A stretch of 64,000 nucleotides of DNA from Variovorax sp. dw_308 (GCF_019207085.1 NZ_JAATOM010000009.1:62001-126000), one strand, 5' to 3'; positions 42,370-51,804 are shown, counted from the first letter of the stretch. Notes: a model not told the origin generated them from the sequence alone. A program made the numbers and translations.

Positions 42370-43629
42370 TTACTTCGCCAGTTCGGTCAACAGCCGCGTC
42401 GAGAGATACAGGCGCGGAACGATCGAATCCACCTCGATGAACTCGTCCCTCGCGTGGTAGCCGAAGCCGGCCAGGCCGAAGCTCTCGACCACGGCCGGCT
42501 TGCCTGAACGCCCTGCGAAGCCCGCATCGGTGCCACCGCCGGTCATCGGCGCAAGCGCGAGTTCGCGGTCGATTTCCTTGTAGATGTCCTGCGCCTTCTT
42601 CGCCACCGCCAGGCCCTTGTCGCCGGCCAGGAAAGCCGGTCGGGTGGTCACGACCTGGACGGTGGTCTCGGTGTCCGGGATCAGCTTGCCGGCGGCGATC
42701 TTGGCCTGCAGCGCGGCGTCGAGCTTCTTCTCGGCGCCGGGCTGCGTGATGCGGATGTCGCCGATGGCCTGCGCCTTCTCGGTGATCTGGTTGCTCGGGC
42801 CGGTGGCGCGGGCCACGGTCCAGTTCAGCGTGATGCCGGGAATGTCCTTGGCCAAGTCCTTGGTCTGCAGCAACTGGTAGGAGAGTTCATACAGCGCGTT
42901 GCGGCCGAGTTCCGGCGCGGCGCCGGCATGTGCGGCGCGGCCCTTGACGTCCATCGTGGCCTGCGCGATGCCGGCGGCGCCGAGCAGCAGCGCCTCGCCC
43001 TTGGCCACCGACTTGGCCGCGGTGGGTTCGAACGACAGCACATAGTCCTGCGACTCGGCCGTGGTGGCGATCAGTTCGCCGGAGGCGTTGGAGCCGACTT
43101 CCTCGTCGGTGTTGAACAGCACGGTAAGCGTGTCGAAGTCCTTCCAGCCCGCATCAACCAGTATCTTGAGGGAGGCCAGAATCACCGCGATGCCGCCCTT
43201 GTCGTCGGCGATGCCGGGGCCGTAGATGCGGTTGCCGTCGACGCGGTAGCCCTGCGTGGTGAGGATGCCGGCGGGATACACCGTGTCCATGTGGGCCTGC
43301 AGCATGAACTTGCGCTTGCCGGTGCCCTTCAGGGCGCCGACGACGATCTCGGCCGGCGTTCCGATAGTGGTCTTGACGCGTTTCGTCGTGAAGCCAAGTG
43401 CCTTGAGGCGGCCGTCGGTGATGTCGGCCATCTTCATGAGGCCTTCCGCGTTGAGGCTGCCCGATTCGACGAGCACCATTTCCTTGAGGTTCTCGATCAC
43501 GGCGGGCTGCGCCTTCTCGGCAGCGGCGAGCAATTTGGCGTCGGGGGCCGCCTGAACAGCCGTCCCGGCAATGGCGAGGCCGCAGGCCATTGCGATGGAC
43601 GAGAGTAGCTTTGGGACTCGGCAGGTCAT
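42370..43629 (-). CDS. M20-family metallopeptidase, carboxypeptidase G2-like, exported
   Basis: 419-residue zinc peptidase. Signal peptide to about TAVQAA. Zinc ligands and catalytic residues of M20 are in order: QAHMDTVYP (His, and catalytic Asp two on), GIADDKGG (bridging Asp), NTDEEVGS (catalytic Glu, then ligand Glu), SFEP, and GFGYHARDE (last His). The dimerisation domain lies between (LGAAGIAQATMDVKGRAAHAG). It probably removes glutamate from peptide or folate-like compounds in the periplasm. It is convergent with the 2-hydroxyacid dehydrogenase gene and divergent from the P450 gene. Confidence 0.93.
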   Translation of the reverse strand: MTCRVPKLLSSIAMACGLAIAGTAVQAAPDAKLLAAAEKAQPAVIENLKEMVLVESGSLNAEGLMKMADITDGRLKALGFTTKRVKTTIGTPAEIVVGALKGTGKRKFMLQAHMDTVYPAGILTTQGYRVDGNRIYGPGIADDKGGIAVILASLKILVDAGWKDFDTLTVLFNTDEEVGSNASGELIATTAESQDYVLSFEPTAAKSVAKGEALLLGAAGIAQATMDVKGRAAHAGAAPELGRNALYELSYQLLQTKDLAKDIPGITLNWTVARATGPSNQITEKAQAIGDIRITQPGAEKKLDAALQAKIAAGKLIPDTETTVQVVTTRPAFLAGDKGLAVAKKAQDIYKEIDRELALAPMTGGGTDAGFAGRSGKPAVVESFGLAGFGYHARDEFIEVDSIVPRLYLSTRLLTELAK

Positions 43630-43759
43630 GTTTTTCCTGGATGATTTGTTGGGCAGGCGCGCGAGGTTAGCGCGACCGGGCTGCGTCCCGGCGATCCATT
43701 GTCAGGAGGAGGGGAAACCATGTCTCGCGACCGCCACCCAAAAATGGCCCAATAGCACC

Positions 43760-45226
43760 ATGACCATGGATTCGCCCACCCTCGACAAGCCCATCACCCC
43801 ACCCCAGCCCGCGCCTCGCCAGATCGCCGACCTGCCGGGCCCGCGCGGCATCCCGCTGCTGGGCAACCTGCTGCAACTCGACCCGCCGCGCATGCATCAG
43901 CAACTGGAGCAGTGGTGCAAGGAGTTCGGCCCGTTCTTCAAGCTGAAGGTCGGCCGCAGTTATCTCCTGATCGTCGGCGACCACCAGGCCGTGGCGGCGA
44001 TGCTGCGGGACCGGCCGGATGGCTTCAAGCGCACCACGCGGCTGGAGAAGGTCGGCCAGGAAATGGGCCTGAAGCCCGGTGTCTTCGGTGCCAACGACGA
44101 CGACTGGCGGCGGCAGCGCCGCATGGTCATGGCGGGCTTCGACCCGGCGCATGTCAAGGGCTACTTTCCGTCGCTGCAAGGCGTGGCCGATCGGCTGGCG
44201 CGGCGCTGGCAAAAAGCCGCGCGCGACGGCAGCGCGATCGACCTGCAGGCCGACCTCATGCGCTACACCGTCGACACCATCGCCGGGCTGGCCTTCGGCG
44301 CCGAGGTGAACACGCTCGAAACCGATGGCGACGTGATCCAGCAGCATCTCGACAAGATCTTCCCCGCGTTGCTCAAGCGCATGTTGTCGCCGCTGCCGAC
44401 CTGGCGCTGGTTCCCGACCCAGGCGGACCGCCAGCTTGCGCGCGGGGTGGTGGCGGTCAACGAAGCCGTCGACGGCTTCGTCGCGCAGGCGCGTGTGAGG
44501 ATGCAAGCCGACCCCGCATTGCGCACCCATCCGCGCAACCTGCTCGAAGCCATGATCGCCGCCGCCGATGAGCCCGACAGCGGCATCACCGACGCCCAGG
44601 TCTCGGGCAACGTCATGACGATGCTGCTGGCGGGCGAGGACACCACCGCCAACACCATCGCCTGGATGATCGACCTGCTGTGGCGCCATCCCGATGCGCT
44701 GGCGCGCGCCACCGCGGAAGTGCGCCGCGTGGTCGGCGATACGGCGCAGCCGACCTTCGAGCAGATGGCCCAGCTCGATTTCGTCGAGGCCTGCGCGCAC
44801 GAGACGATGCGCCTGCGCCCGGTGGCGCCCATCCTGGGCTTGCAGGCGAAGAAGGACGTGATCGTCGGTGACATCCAAGTGCCGGCCGGCACGGTGGTGG
44901 TCAATCTCATGCGGCGCGACGGCGTGAGCGAGGGTCACGTGCCGCGCGCAGCCGCTTTCGAGCCCCAGCGGTGGATGGCCGATGGCGGCCCGGGCGCGAT
45001 GGCCAGCAGTGCCCGGCGCACATCGATGCCCTTCGGCGCCGGACCGCGCATCTGCCCCGGGCGCTACCTGGCGCTGCTCGAGATCAAGATGGCCATGGCC
45101 GTCTTGCTGAGCCGCTTCGACATCGCCGCAATCGACACCCCCGACGGCCAGCCGGCGCGCGAGCTGCTCGCCTTCACCATGACGCCCGTGGGGCTTCGCA
45201 TGCGGCTGCGCGAATGCGCGTCGTAG
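43760..45226 (+). CDS. Cytochrome P450
   Basis: 488-residue P450. I helix with oxygen-binding AGEDTTANT, K helix ExxR in HETMRLRPV, and heme Cys432 in FGAGPRICPGR. The N-terminal part DLPGPRGIPLLGNLLQLDPPRMHQQLEQWCKEFGPFFKLKVG is Pro-rich as in class II-like P450s, without a membrane anchor. A fatty-acid or terpene-like hydrophobic substrate is possible but unproven. No ferredoxin or reductase gene is adjacent. ATG 43760 begins MTMDSPTL; upstream frames are not supported. It borders the low-GC island on its right. Confidence 0.93.
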   Translation: MTMDSPTLDKPITPPQPAPRQIADLPGPRGIPLLGNLLQLDPPRMHQQLEQWCKEFGPFFKLKVGRSYLLIVGDHQAVAAMLRDRPDGFKRTTRLEKVGQEMGLKPGVFGANDDDWRRQRRMVMAGFDPAHVKGYFPSLQGVADRLARRWQKAARDGSAIDLQADLMRYTVDTIAGLAFGAEVNTLETDGDVIQQHLDKIFPALLKRMLSPLPTWRWFPTQADRQLARGVVAVNEAVDGFVAQARVRMQADPALRTHPRNLLEAMIAAADEPDSGITDAQVSGNVMTMLLAGEDTTANTIAWMIDLLWRHPDALARATAEVRRVVGDTAQPTFEQMAQLDFVEACAHETMRLRPVAPILGLQAKKDVIVGDIQVPAGTVVVNLMRRDGVSEGHVPRAAAFEPQRWMADGGPGAMASSARRTSMPFGAGPRICPGRYLALLEIKMAMAVLLSRFDIAAIDTPDGQPARELLAFTMTPVGLRMRLRECAS

Positions 45227-45821
45227 ATTTCTTGCTGCCCTGATCGCGGGGCCTGGCAAAGCCACAGCGGCCGCAATGTCGTCCGGCGGAGGGCGGCACG
45301 CGGTCGTGACAGCGTGCTGCCGGAACGGCTCACCTCGACAGCGGAGATCAAGCCGTCCGACCGGACAGCCTGGTGTTGGGTCGACCTCGATTTCGGGAAA
45401 CTACCTAGTTTGTGGGTAGCTGTCGCACAGGGTCCGAGCGGATACTGCACGCCGCCAGACCAACCAGAACTTCCTGGGCCCTTCATGACCGACAGAACGT
45501 TCACCGTGAAAAGCCGGGTCACCACCAAAGTCAAGAATTGGCGAGTGCGGAAACTGCGAGCCCGGTAACTTTCCGAAAAGGTCGGGGCACCTTCATCGCT
45601 CCACGACGAATTTGCGGATCTCGGCGCACCAACCATCTTGTTGGATGAAGCGACGGGTCCTGCTCTCCGAGGTCCGCGAAACTGGATGATTCGCGGGGCC
45701 TCCTGTTCCACGTTCCTTCGACGTCGGAAACGGCGATTGCGTCTACTGGCCCGTTCGGGCAAGGCTTTTCTCTGCAATTTTCGTGGCGAGCTGCTCCACG
45801 AATCAAAACCCGGAATAAAAA
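45227..45821. other. Long spacer at the left edge of the low-GC island
   Basis: 595 bases with no gene I can support. GC content falls along it toward the toxin-like operon. An inverted repeat CTACCTAGTTTGTGGGTAG (45401-45419; six of seven arm bases pair) could be an operator. Just before the first gene the sequence is A-rich (GGAATAAAAA), with only a weak ribosome binding site. No transposase or tRNA marks the boundary. Confidence 0.5.
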
Positions 45822-47030
45822 ATGTCCAAGATTGATGAAAAGTTTTCTTCGAAATCGGAAATAGACGACGGAATTTCGCTGATCTCGACAACGGATTGGG
45901 TGGTGTTGTCGTGCTTTTTCAAAAGTTCCATCACGAATTCACCCGACAGCGAAGCGAAAATGCGCAGCGGCCTGCAGATGTTGCCAGGGGACGCGTTCGC
46001 ACCTGCATTCGCCGATACCGTCGCACTTTACAAAGACCTGGTTGCTCTCAGCAATGATTTCACCTTCCGGATCGCCGATGAGGTACTGAATCTCGCTGAC
46101 GATATCGTTCATTACCAGGCCAAAGCGGACGTTGTCTATACCCGTCTGGCTGATCTGGTGGGACGCTTCGACATGCCGGGTGTCGGCGATACGCCCGAAG
46201 CGCTCCAGGAAAAGTTCAACGCCCTGATCAAGTTATGGAAGGGCGGCCAAGTCTCTGGCAATTCAGATCAGATCCAGAAGCGATTCAAGCTGGCCCTGGA
46301 AGATTTGATCCTGGAAGCAGAGAAGCGCGCGACACGGGCGGAAAAGCTGCGTGAAGATATTCTCGGCCCTCTGGGCTTGAAGATGAAACTGCAAGCCAGC
46401 AAGACGGGCTTCGACTCGAAAAAGGAAGTCTTTGAAAGCGAGTTCGGCAAGGAAAGCCCACGCGTCGTGAAATTCAAGATAGACGTGGAAAATCTCCAAA
46501 TCGAGATCAGTGGTCTGCGCAAGAAGGAGCGCGATGAAGTGATCGCGCTTGGAACCTCTCCACTTTATCTAATAATTCCATTTTTCGGGCCGTTCATTCT
46601 GCTGGGCGTAAACATCGGCGTTGGGGTCGATCTGGCTGTGACACGCGCCAAGATCGATGCAAAACTGAATGAGGCGGGATTGATCTCGACGGAGCTCGGG
46701 CGCGCCGAACGCTTCATGACTTATTACAACAACGGCAAATCAATGGTCACCAAGACGTCGAAGGGCATCGAAAATATTCTGCCAAAAATCGAAACACTCG
46801 GGCTGGGCTGGCGTGCAATCGCCAAAGACATACGCTTCATCGTCGACCTGCTGAGTGGCCCCGGCCGCAGTCAGAGCAATGACGAGGATTGGTTCAACTT
46901 CGTGACGACCTTGAAAACCGCTCAAAAGAGCTGGGCATCCGTGGCGACCAAGGCTGAACATCTGCGCACGGTAGCGATGCCAGTAGCCGCCAACGATCTC
47001 GATGAAGCAATGAAGAAATTGGCCGCATGA
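45822..47030 (+). CDS. Alpha-pore-forming toxin subunit, alpha-xenorhabdolysin A-like
   Basis: 402-residue protein without a signal peptide. It is almost wholly helical with long charged heptad-like stretches (about 60-115, 150-245, 270-345 and 360-400) and one strongly hydrophobic hairpin at about 247-272 (SPLYLIIPFFGPFILLGVNIGVGVD). Size, order and position of this hydrophobic foot match the XaxA/YaxA family, which with a B subunit forms pores in host membranes. The N-terminal LQMLPGDAFAPAFADTVALYKDLVALSNDFTFRIADE resembles the family's tail domain. Similarity is judged by eye, so the name is an inference; ClyA- or Cry6-like toxins are alternatives. First gene of a three-gene operon of lower GC (two sampled 60-base lines counted 50% and 45%). 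Confidence 0.6.
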   Translation: MSKIDEKFSSKSEIDDGISLISTTDWVVLSCFFKSSITNSPDSEAKMRSGLQMLPGDAFAPAFADTVALYKDLVALSNDFTFRIADEVLNLADDIVHYQAKADVVYTRLADLVGRFDMPGVGDTPEALQEKFNALIKLWKGGQVSGNSDQIQKRFKLALEDLILEAEKRATRAEKLREDILGPLGLKMKLQASKTGFDSKKEVFESEFGKESPRVVKFKIDVENLQIEISGLRKKERDEVIALGTSPLYLIIPFFGPFILLGVNIGVGVDLAVTRAKIDAKLNEAGLISTELGRAERFMTYYNNGKSMVTKTSKGIENILPKIETLGLGWRAIAKDIRFIVDLLSGPGRSQSNDEDWFNFVTTLKTAQKSWASVATKAEHLRTVAMPVAANDLDEAMKKLAA

Positions 47031-47057
47031 AGAATTGCGAAAACCAAGGAGCCGCCC

Positions 47058-49457
47058 GTGAATTCGAGTGATATCGTTGCGCTTGCAAATAAACTCGATG
47101 CGGCAGGCCTCCTGTTGCCCGCGCCAACCCCGCTTGACGGGTCTGACCTGGGAACAGATCGAATCCATCAGAGCCTGGTCGTCAATCTCGCCCAAGTGAT
47201 TGCGGAATCAGGCAATGCGCGATCGGTAGACATCTATACCGATACGCTGGTTGTGTCCGATGGCATGCGCGTGCAAATAGGCAATACGCCGCAAAGGCTC
47301 TCCATTATTGCCAGGCGCATCGTCGTGGAGGGTTCGGGTACCGGCCATATCTTGCTCGCCCACGACGGCGCAGGACCGATTGGTGCGGTGCGCATCCTGA
47401 CGGGCAGCGTAGTGGGGGACTTCCGTGTCGTGTCCGTTCGGAACAAGAAACACGAACCCTACGATCTTGAGCGATTGAAGGAGAATTCCGAGCGTCCCTG
47501 CTACACCGTGTTCCATTGGCGGGATGATGCCTCCGCCATTTCCCGGTCTGAAGTGCCGGCAGGATTGCTGCGGCTGGGACGACCGTTGTATCGTTCCCTC
47601 GCGACATCGTTCGATCTGTGCGCCGGAGCACTCGGCGCCCCGTCCAACGAACGCGTGGCAATGGTTCAAGCGATGCTTGGGTGGGTTGCGCGGTTCGCTG
47701 GCCTGCATGCCGACCTCGCGCCGATCGGCCGCATTTCCGAGGCGGTACGAGCGCTCCTGCCTGTGGCCCAAGGCGACGATCTCGTGCATCCGATACCACC
47801 CAGGACCGCCGACAGCTACAGACAACTGGCCTGGTCACGCAAGGAGCTGGCAAGGGCGACCGGCCTGGATATCAAGTTCCTCGATTTGACGGGCACCATT
47901 GGAGACATCGCGCATCAGTTTGTCTCGGCAGGTATCGGCCGTGATCGCCAGGAAGCCAAACTGATTGAAGGCCAGGTGATAGAACTGGCCTTGCGACGCA
48001 AGACCATTGCAGCAGCAATGGAACGGGTCGCTCGCGACATCGCCGATCAGAAATTCGAGGCCAATTTACAGAGCATCCGGCTTGGCCTGGCCCTGGAACT
48101 CGACAAAATCGACAAGATTGTCAAAGCATCCTTCGAAGTCGTCGGCGCCTTGATCAATCTGGCGACCAGTCTCGGTGCGATCGCGATGGGGGTTCCGCCC
48201 CTTCCGGGTGGCGGGTCCCACGGCGATATCAAAGGCGTCACCGGCCTCATCGATGCGGTCAAGAACACGAAGTACGGTGGAATGTTTGCCGGCGGCGGGC
48301 TTGACCATCTGATGACCGTCATCAATCTCTTTGCCTTGCCAGTGACTTTCGCGTGGGAGAACGGCGCAGACCACGCCAACAGCATCAAGAAGTTGTTGGA
48401 CGCCACGAGCGCGATCCAGAAGGCCGGCACAGCGATATTGAACAACCTCACATCTCCTGATCTGGCCGCGGAAATGAGCAGTCTGGTCGGCGAGGCGATC
48501 CGCGCCATCGCCGGCAAGCCCCACCCGATCGAAGCCAAGGCAGCATGGGATGCCATTGAGGTTGACGTCGTCAACGGCCTGCAACTCATCATTGACGGCG
48601 AGTTCTCCGACGCAGTGAAGCAGGCGGCGATCAAATACAAGACGCTGATGGAGAAGGTCTGTATTCAGGGTCGTGTGCTCTCGGAATATCAAGCTGCGGG
48701 CGATGCCGTGGATCGAGCGCAGGGCACACTTGTCTTGCAGCGCCTGGCGCAGATCGGCAAGCAGGCGGAACTCGAAAAACTGCAGGCCACGCTCACCGAG
48801 CGCACCGTGCTGGCAGAAACGATCAAGGCAGAGATAACGTTGCGCCAGCAAGCCGCGGCACGCGAATTCTTTGAAGCCTGCTATGGTTTCCAGCGCGCAA
48901 CTTTCTTTGAAACGTACACGCCCACGACCTTCGTCGTACCCGAAGTGCTCTCCGATCCCGCCCTGATGGAGGCCCGTTGCGCGGCGATGGAAACTGACCA
49001 CGCGGATGCCACACGATTGATCGGAATAAAACAAGTTGATTTTGACCGCGAAATATTCATCGACGATCCGGAATTGATGGCCAGGCTGGAGCGCGGCACC
49101 GTGACTTTCCCGCTCTCGCCAAATCATCCGTTATTGGCAACCCTGTCGCACGTACGATTGACGTCGGTTCAGGCACGGCTGGAAACTACCCCGGCCCTGA
49201 CCGGGCATGTAGCCCTGATTCTCTATAGCGGTGAGAGCTGTCAGGACCGTATCGACAGCACGCGCAACGCAAGATTTTTTGGTTGGTTTCAACCATTTCC
49301 ATTCGAGTACCGAGGCGATAAAGTAGAACTCTCCCGGGAATTGAAGCACGTCCTGCTTCCGCCGTTCTCCGACTGGACCATCGGCATCTCGCAACCACTG
49401 TCGCCTCCGAAAATCGTGGGGCTGCGCGTGCGGCTTATCGGTCAAGCTTTTCTATGA
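47058..49457 (+). CDS. Large unrecognised toxin-like protein (second gene of the operon)
   Basis: 799-residue protein, no signal peptide, start GTG 47058 after a clear AAGGAG. Three zones: residues 35-130 are beta-rich with repeated short strands (SVDIYTDTLVVSDGMRVQIGN, RLSIIARRIVVEG), resembling a small beta-helix; 200-610 are helical with a hydrophobic centre (VVGALINLATSLGAIAMGVPPLPGGG, about 360-386, and LDHLMTVINLFALPVTFAWE, 415-434) and a coiled-coil run at 555-605 (QRLAQIGKQAELEKLQATLTERTVL); 680-799 are beta-rich (HVRLTSVQARLETTPALTGHVALILYSG) and could be a receptor- or partner-binding domain. I do not recognise a family. The context and the helical hydrophobic core suggest a second pore-forming or delivery component. 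Confidence 0.65.
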   Translation: MNSSDIVALANKLDAAGLLLPAPTPLDGSDLGTDRIHQSLVVNLAQVIAESGNARSVDIYTDTLVVSDGMRVQIGNTPQRLSIIARRIVVEGSGTGHILLAHDGAGPIGAVRILTGSVVGDFRVVSVRNKKHEPYDLERLKENSERPCYTVFHWRDDASAISRSEVPAGLLRLGRPLYRSLATSFDLCAGALGAPSNERVAMVQAMLGWVARFAGLHADLAPIGRISEAVRALLPVAQGDDLVHPIPPRTADSYRQLAWSRKELARATGLDIKFLDLTGTIGDIAHQFVSAGIGRDRQEAKLIEGQVIELALRRKTIAAAMERVARDIADQKFEANLQSIRLGLALELDKIDKIVKASFEVVGALINLATSLGAIAMGVPPLPGGGSHGDIKGVTGLIDAVKNTKYGGMFAGGGLDHLMTVINLFALPVTFAWENGADHANSIKKLLDATSAIQKAGTAILNNLTSPDLAAEMSSLVGEAIRAIAGKPHPIEAKAAWDAIEVDVVNGLQLIIDGEFSDAVKQAAIKYKTLMEKVCIQGRVLSEYQAAGDAVDRAQGTLVLQRLAQIGKQAELEKLQATLTERTVLAETIKAEITLRQQAAAREFFEACYGFQRATFFETYTPTTFVVPEVLSDPALMEARCAAMETDHADATRLIGIKQVDFDREIFIDDPELMARLERGTVTFPLSPNHPLLATLSHVRLTSVQARLETTPALTGHVALILYSGESCQDRIDSTRNARFFGWFQPFPFEYRGDKVELSRELKHVLLPPFSDWTIGISQPLSPPKIVGLRVRLIGQAFL

Positions 49458-50710
49458 AGACAGGGCGCATTGTTGGCGCGCTTTTCGGCATGCTGGCCGC
49501 CTGGCAAGCCGTGGCCGGGGTTTGCACAGTTCCGCCCGAGCCGAAGATGGCACCTGTTCCACGCGCCTCCTGGCAGGATATCGCGAAGTTTGCGTTCATG
49601 GTCGGCAACGACTCTGACGCAGTCCAAGGCAACATGCAATTGGCGTCGCGGTTGCGGACATTCGGTAGCTTCGCCAATTTGCACGCCAGCGGCGCTGCGT
49701 GGCGAGATACAAGGGCACGGTCCAGGGCACTCGCCGCAAAGCTGGTAGCTTTGGATGCCGACCTCCTCTCCCTCGCCAATCTGTGTCAGCAACTCGACGA
49801 TGCTGGTATGGGCGGCAAACCGCTCGACTTCGCGCTATGGACACAGAAGATGGATGGGGTCCGCCGCAATTTGGCAACCACGGTGGTGGACTTGCAAGGA
49901 AATGTGCCCTCGGGCTCGTTCCGCAATGCGATGGAGACCTTTGCCCTGAGCGCAACAAATGCGGCGCGATCCTATTCGGCCGCCCGCTTTCCCGAATCGG
50001 CCGTCCTGCCTGTCAGTCCCGATCCGGTACAAACGGCCGGGCAGATCGAGGAGATCTGGGGGCGCTGGAGAGCGATCATTGTGGATGTTGCTCATTTATC
50101 CAGCACCTTGCCGCAACGGCCCGATCCTGATTCAGAAAAAGTGCTGGCTGATATAGCCTCCGCAATGCCGCAGCTTGCCCGAACCATATCCTCAGCGCGA
50201 TCGATTCACGATCAGGATATTGCACAACAAGAATTTGACCATCTCGTATCCGGAGACTATTTTTACGATGCTTGCGCAATAGAGGAGAATACCAGTTACT
50301 ACCTGTACACCGCACGCTACAGCCTCACCGCCTTGATTCGGGACCCGGCCAGTACGAATTTTGTGGTTGGCCATGCAACAGGCCCGACGTGGCGTTTCCG
50401 ACGCATTGGAATGGGTTACTGGCAAATACTGGATGGCAGCGGGGCGGCGCTTGCTGCTGACAAGGATATTGCCTCCAAGAATCCACTCAGCACCATCCCC
50501 GCCAATCGAATTGGACCGCAAGGTGCGGCGCAGACCTGGCGATGCTTCGGGACCCCCCAGCAAGGTCAGTATCGGTTCGTCACCCAATTGCTCGGGGAAA
50601 CACGATCCTTGGGTTTGGCTAAACAGCATGACAAGAATGGCCGAATTCAGGTAAAAATGATTGAGACGGCGAACGAATCCGAACAGTATTGGGCAGCTTG
50701 GCCGCGTTAG
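49454..50710 (+). CDS. Secreted protein with C-terminal ricin-like lectin domain (third gene of the operon)
   Basis: 418 residues. A Sec signal peptide ends at about AVA in LFGMLAAWQAVAGVC. Residues about 35-265 are helical (NLHASGAAWRDTRARSRALAAKLVALDADLLSLANLCQQLDD and others). Residues about 280-418 look like a beta-trefoil: three repeats end in QxW-like positions (GMGYWQILDGSGAALAAD, AAQTWRCF, SEQYWAAW). Such domains bind sugars. The start ATG overlaps the stop of the previous gene (ATGA), so translation is coupled. Its role could be to deliver or help bind the toxin at the target surface; an immunity function is less likely given the lectin fold. Confidence 0.6.
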   Translation: MKTGRIVGALFGMLAAWQAVAGVCTVPPEPKMAPVPRASWQDIAKFAFMVGNDSDAVQGNMQLASRLRTFGSFANLHASGAAWRDTRARSRALAAKLVALDADLLSLANLCQQLDDAGMGGKPLDFALWTQKMDGVRRNLATTVVDLQGNVPSGSFRNAMETFALSATNAARSYSAARFPESAVLPVSPDPVQTAGQIEEIWGRWRAIIVDVAHLSSTLPQRPDPDSEKVLADIASAMPQLARTISSARSIHDQDIAQQEFDHLVSGDYFYDACAIEENTSYYLYTARYSLTALIRDPASTNFVVGHATGPTWRFRRIGMGYWQILDGSGAALAADKDIASKNPLSTIPANRIGPQGAAQTWRCFGTPQQGQYRFVTQLLGETRSLGLAKQHDKNGRIQVKMIETANESEQYWAAWPR

Positions 50711-50968
50711 GAAATGGTCTGGTTCACGAATTCCCGCTCGACGCATCCAACCGGGTGATCGTTCAATGGTATTGAGGGCCGCGGAGTTGAAGACGCGATT
50801 GCCTGCAGCTATATCGAGTTCCATTGAAATGCCTGCGACTCCAGACTTGTCGGCCAGCGGTATTTGAGCGACGCAGGGCAATAACAATTCGTGGCGCCAC
50901 GACGAGCGCCCCGGCACGCGAGCGTCTCTCTTCTGTCTGACAGCGACAAGCGGCCTTTGCCCGCGGCC

Positions 50969-51772
50969 CTACAGCATCCGTGAAATCTTCCGAGCCGCCT
51001 CCAGCAGCGGCGGCAGCATCGTCTCCTGCATCACCTTGGCGCTGGTGCGGTTGGCCTGCCCGCTGATGTTGAGGGCGGCCACGGCGCGTCCCGCGCGGTT
51101 GACGATGGGCGCGGCAATCGAGACCAGCCCTTCCTCCAGTTCCTGGTTCACCAGGCACCAGCGCTGGCGGCGCGCCTGCGCGACCTTGGCCAGCAGGACG
51201 TCCATGTCCGTCACCGTGTGCTTGGTGAGCGGCTGCGGCGACGACGCCTCGAGCCGCGCGCGCAACTCATCGTCGTTCAACTCGGCCAGCAGGAGGCGGC
51301 CCATCGACGTGCAGTACGCCGGCAGCCGGGAGCCGACGCCCAGGCTGATGCTCATGATCTTGTGCGTGGGCACGCGCATCACGTAGACGATGTCCGTCGC
51401 GTCCAGCACGGCCGCCGAGCACGACTCCTGCACCTCCTGCACCAGCGCCTCCATCACCGGCTCGGCGCGGTTCCAGATCGGCATCGACGAGAGATAGGCG
51501 AAGCCGAGGTCGAGGATGCGCGGCGTCAGCGCGAAGTGCTTGCCGTCCGACTCGACATAGCCCAGTGTCTGCAGCGTGAGCAGGATGCGCCGGGCGCCGG
51601 CGCGCGTGAGGCCGCTCGCGGCCGCGACCTCGCTGAGCGTCTGCCGCGGCGCACGGGCGCTGAAGGACCGGATCACTTCCAGCCCGCGCGCGAAGGACTG
51701 CACATAGGTGTCGCCCGGCCTGGGTGGTGCGTAGTCGTCAGATGTATGGTTTTGTATCGGGGTGGTTGCCAT
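50969..51772 (-). CDS. pcaR: IclR-family regulator of the beta-ketoadipate pathway (PcaR/PcaU type)
   Basis: 267-residue IclR protein of the PcaR/PcaU/PobR subgroup: DTYVQSFARGLEVIRSF at the start, wHTH (QTLSEVAAASGLTRAGARRILLTLQTLGYVE), and an effector domain with PAYCTSMGRLLLAEL and the conserved SIAAPIVNRAGRAVAALNISG. The divergent pcaIJF genes and the PcaR-like operator between them support the name. The family binds beta-ketoadipate or protocatechuate. About 250 bases separate its stop from the toxin-like operon. Confidence 0.93.
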   Translation of the reverse strand: MATTPIQNHTSDDYAPPRPGDTYVQSFARGLEVIRSFSARAPRQTLSEVAAASGLTRAGARRILLTLQTLGYVESDGKHFALTPRILDLGFAYLSSMPIWNRAEPVMEALVQEVQESCSAAVLDATDIVYVMRVPTHKIMSISLGVGSRLPAYCTSMGRLLLAELNDDELRARLEASSPQPLTKHTVTDMDVLLAKVAQARRQRWCLVNQELEEGLVSIAAPIVNRAGRAVAALNISGQANRTSAKVMQETMLPPLLEAARKISRML

Positions 51773-51804
51773 GATGGGTCAATCCTCCTAGAATTCATTA
51801 TAAG

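Noticed and set aside
47058..49457. Middle island gene as a Tc-complex TcA protein
   Set aside because: TcA proteins are about 2,500 residues and have different repeat and receptor domains; only a loose likeness of beta-rich C-terminal strands was seen.
50661..50867. Small frame (68 residues) between the lectin-like gene and pcaR, and an opposite-strand frame 50192-50917
   Set aside because: No start signal or recognisable family; the opposite frame runs back through the lectin-like gene.
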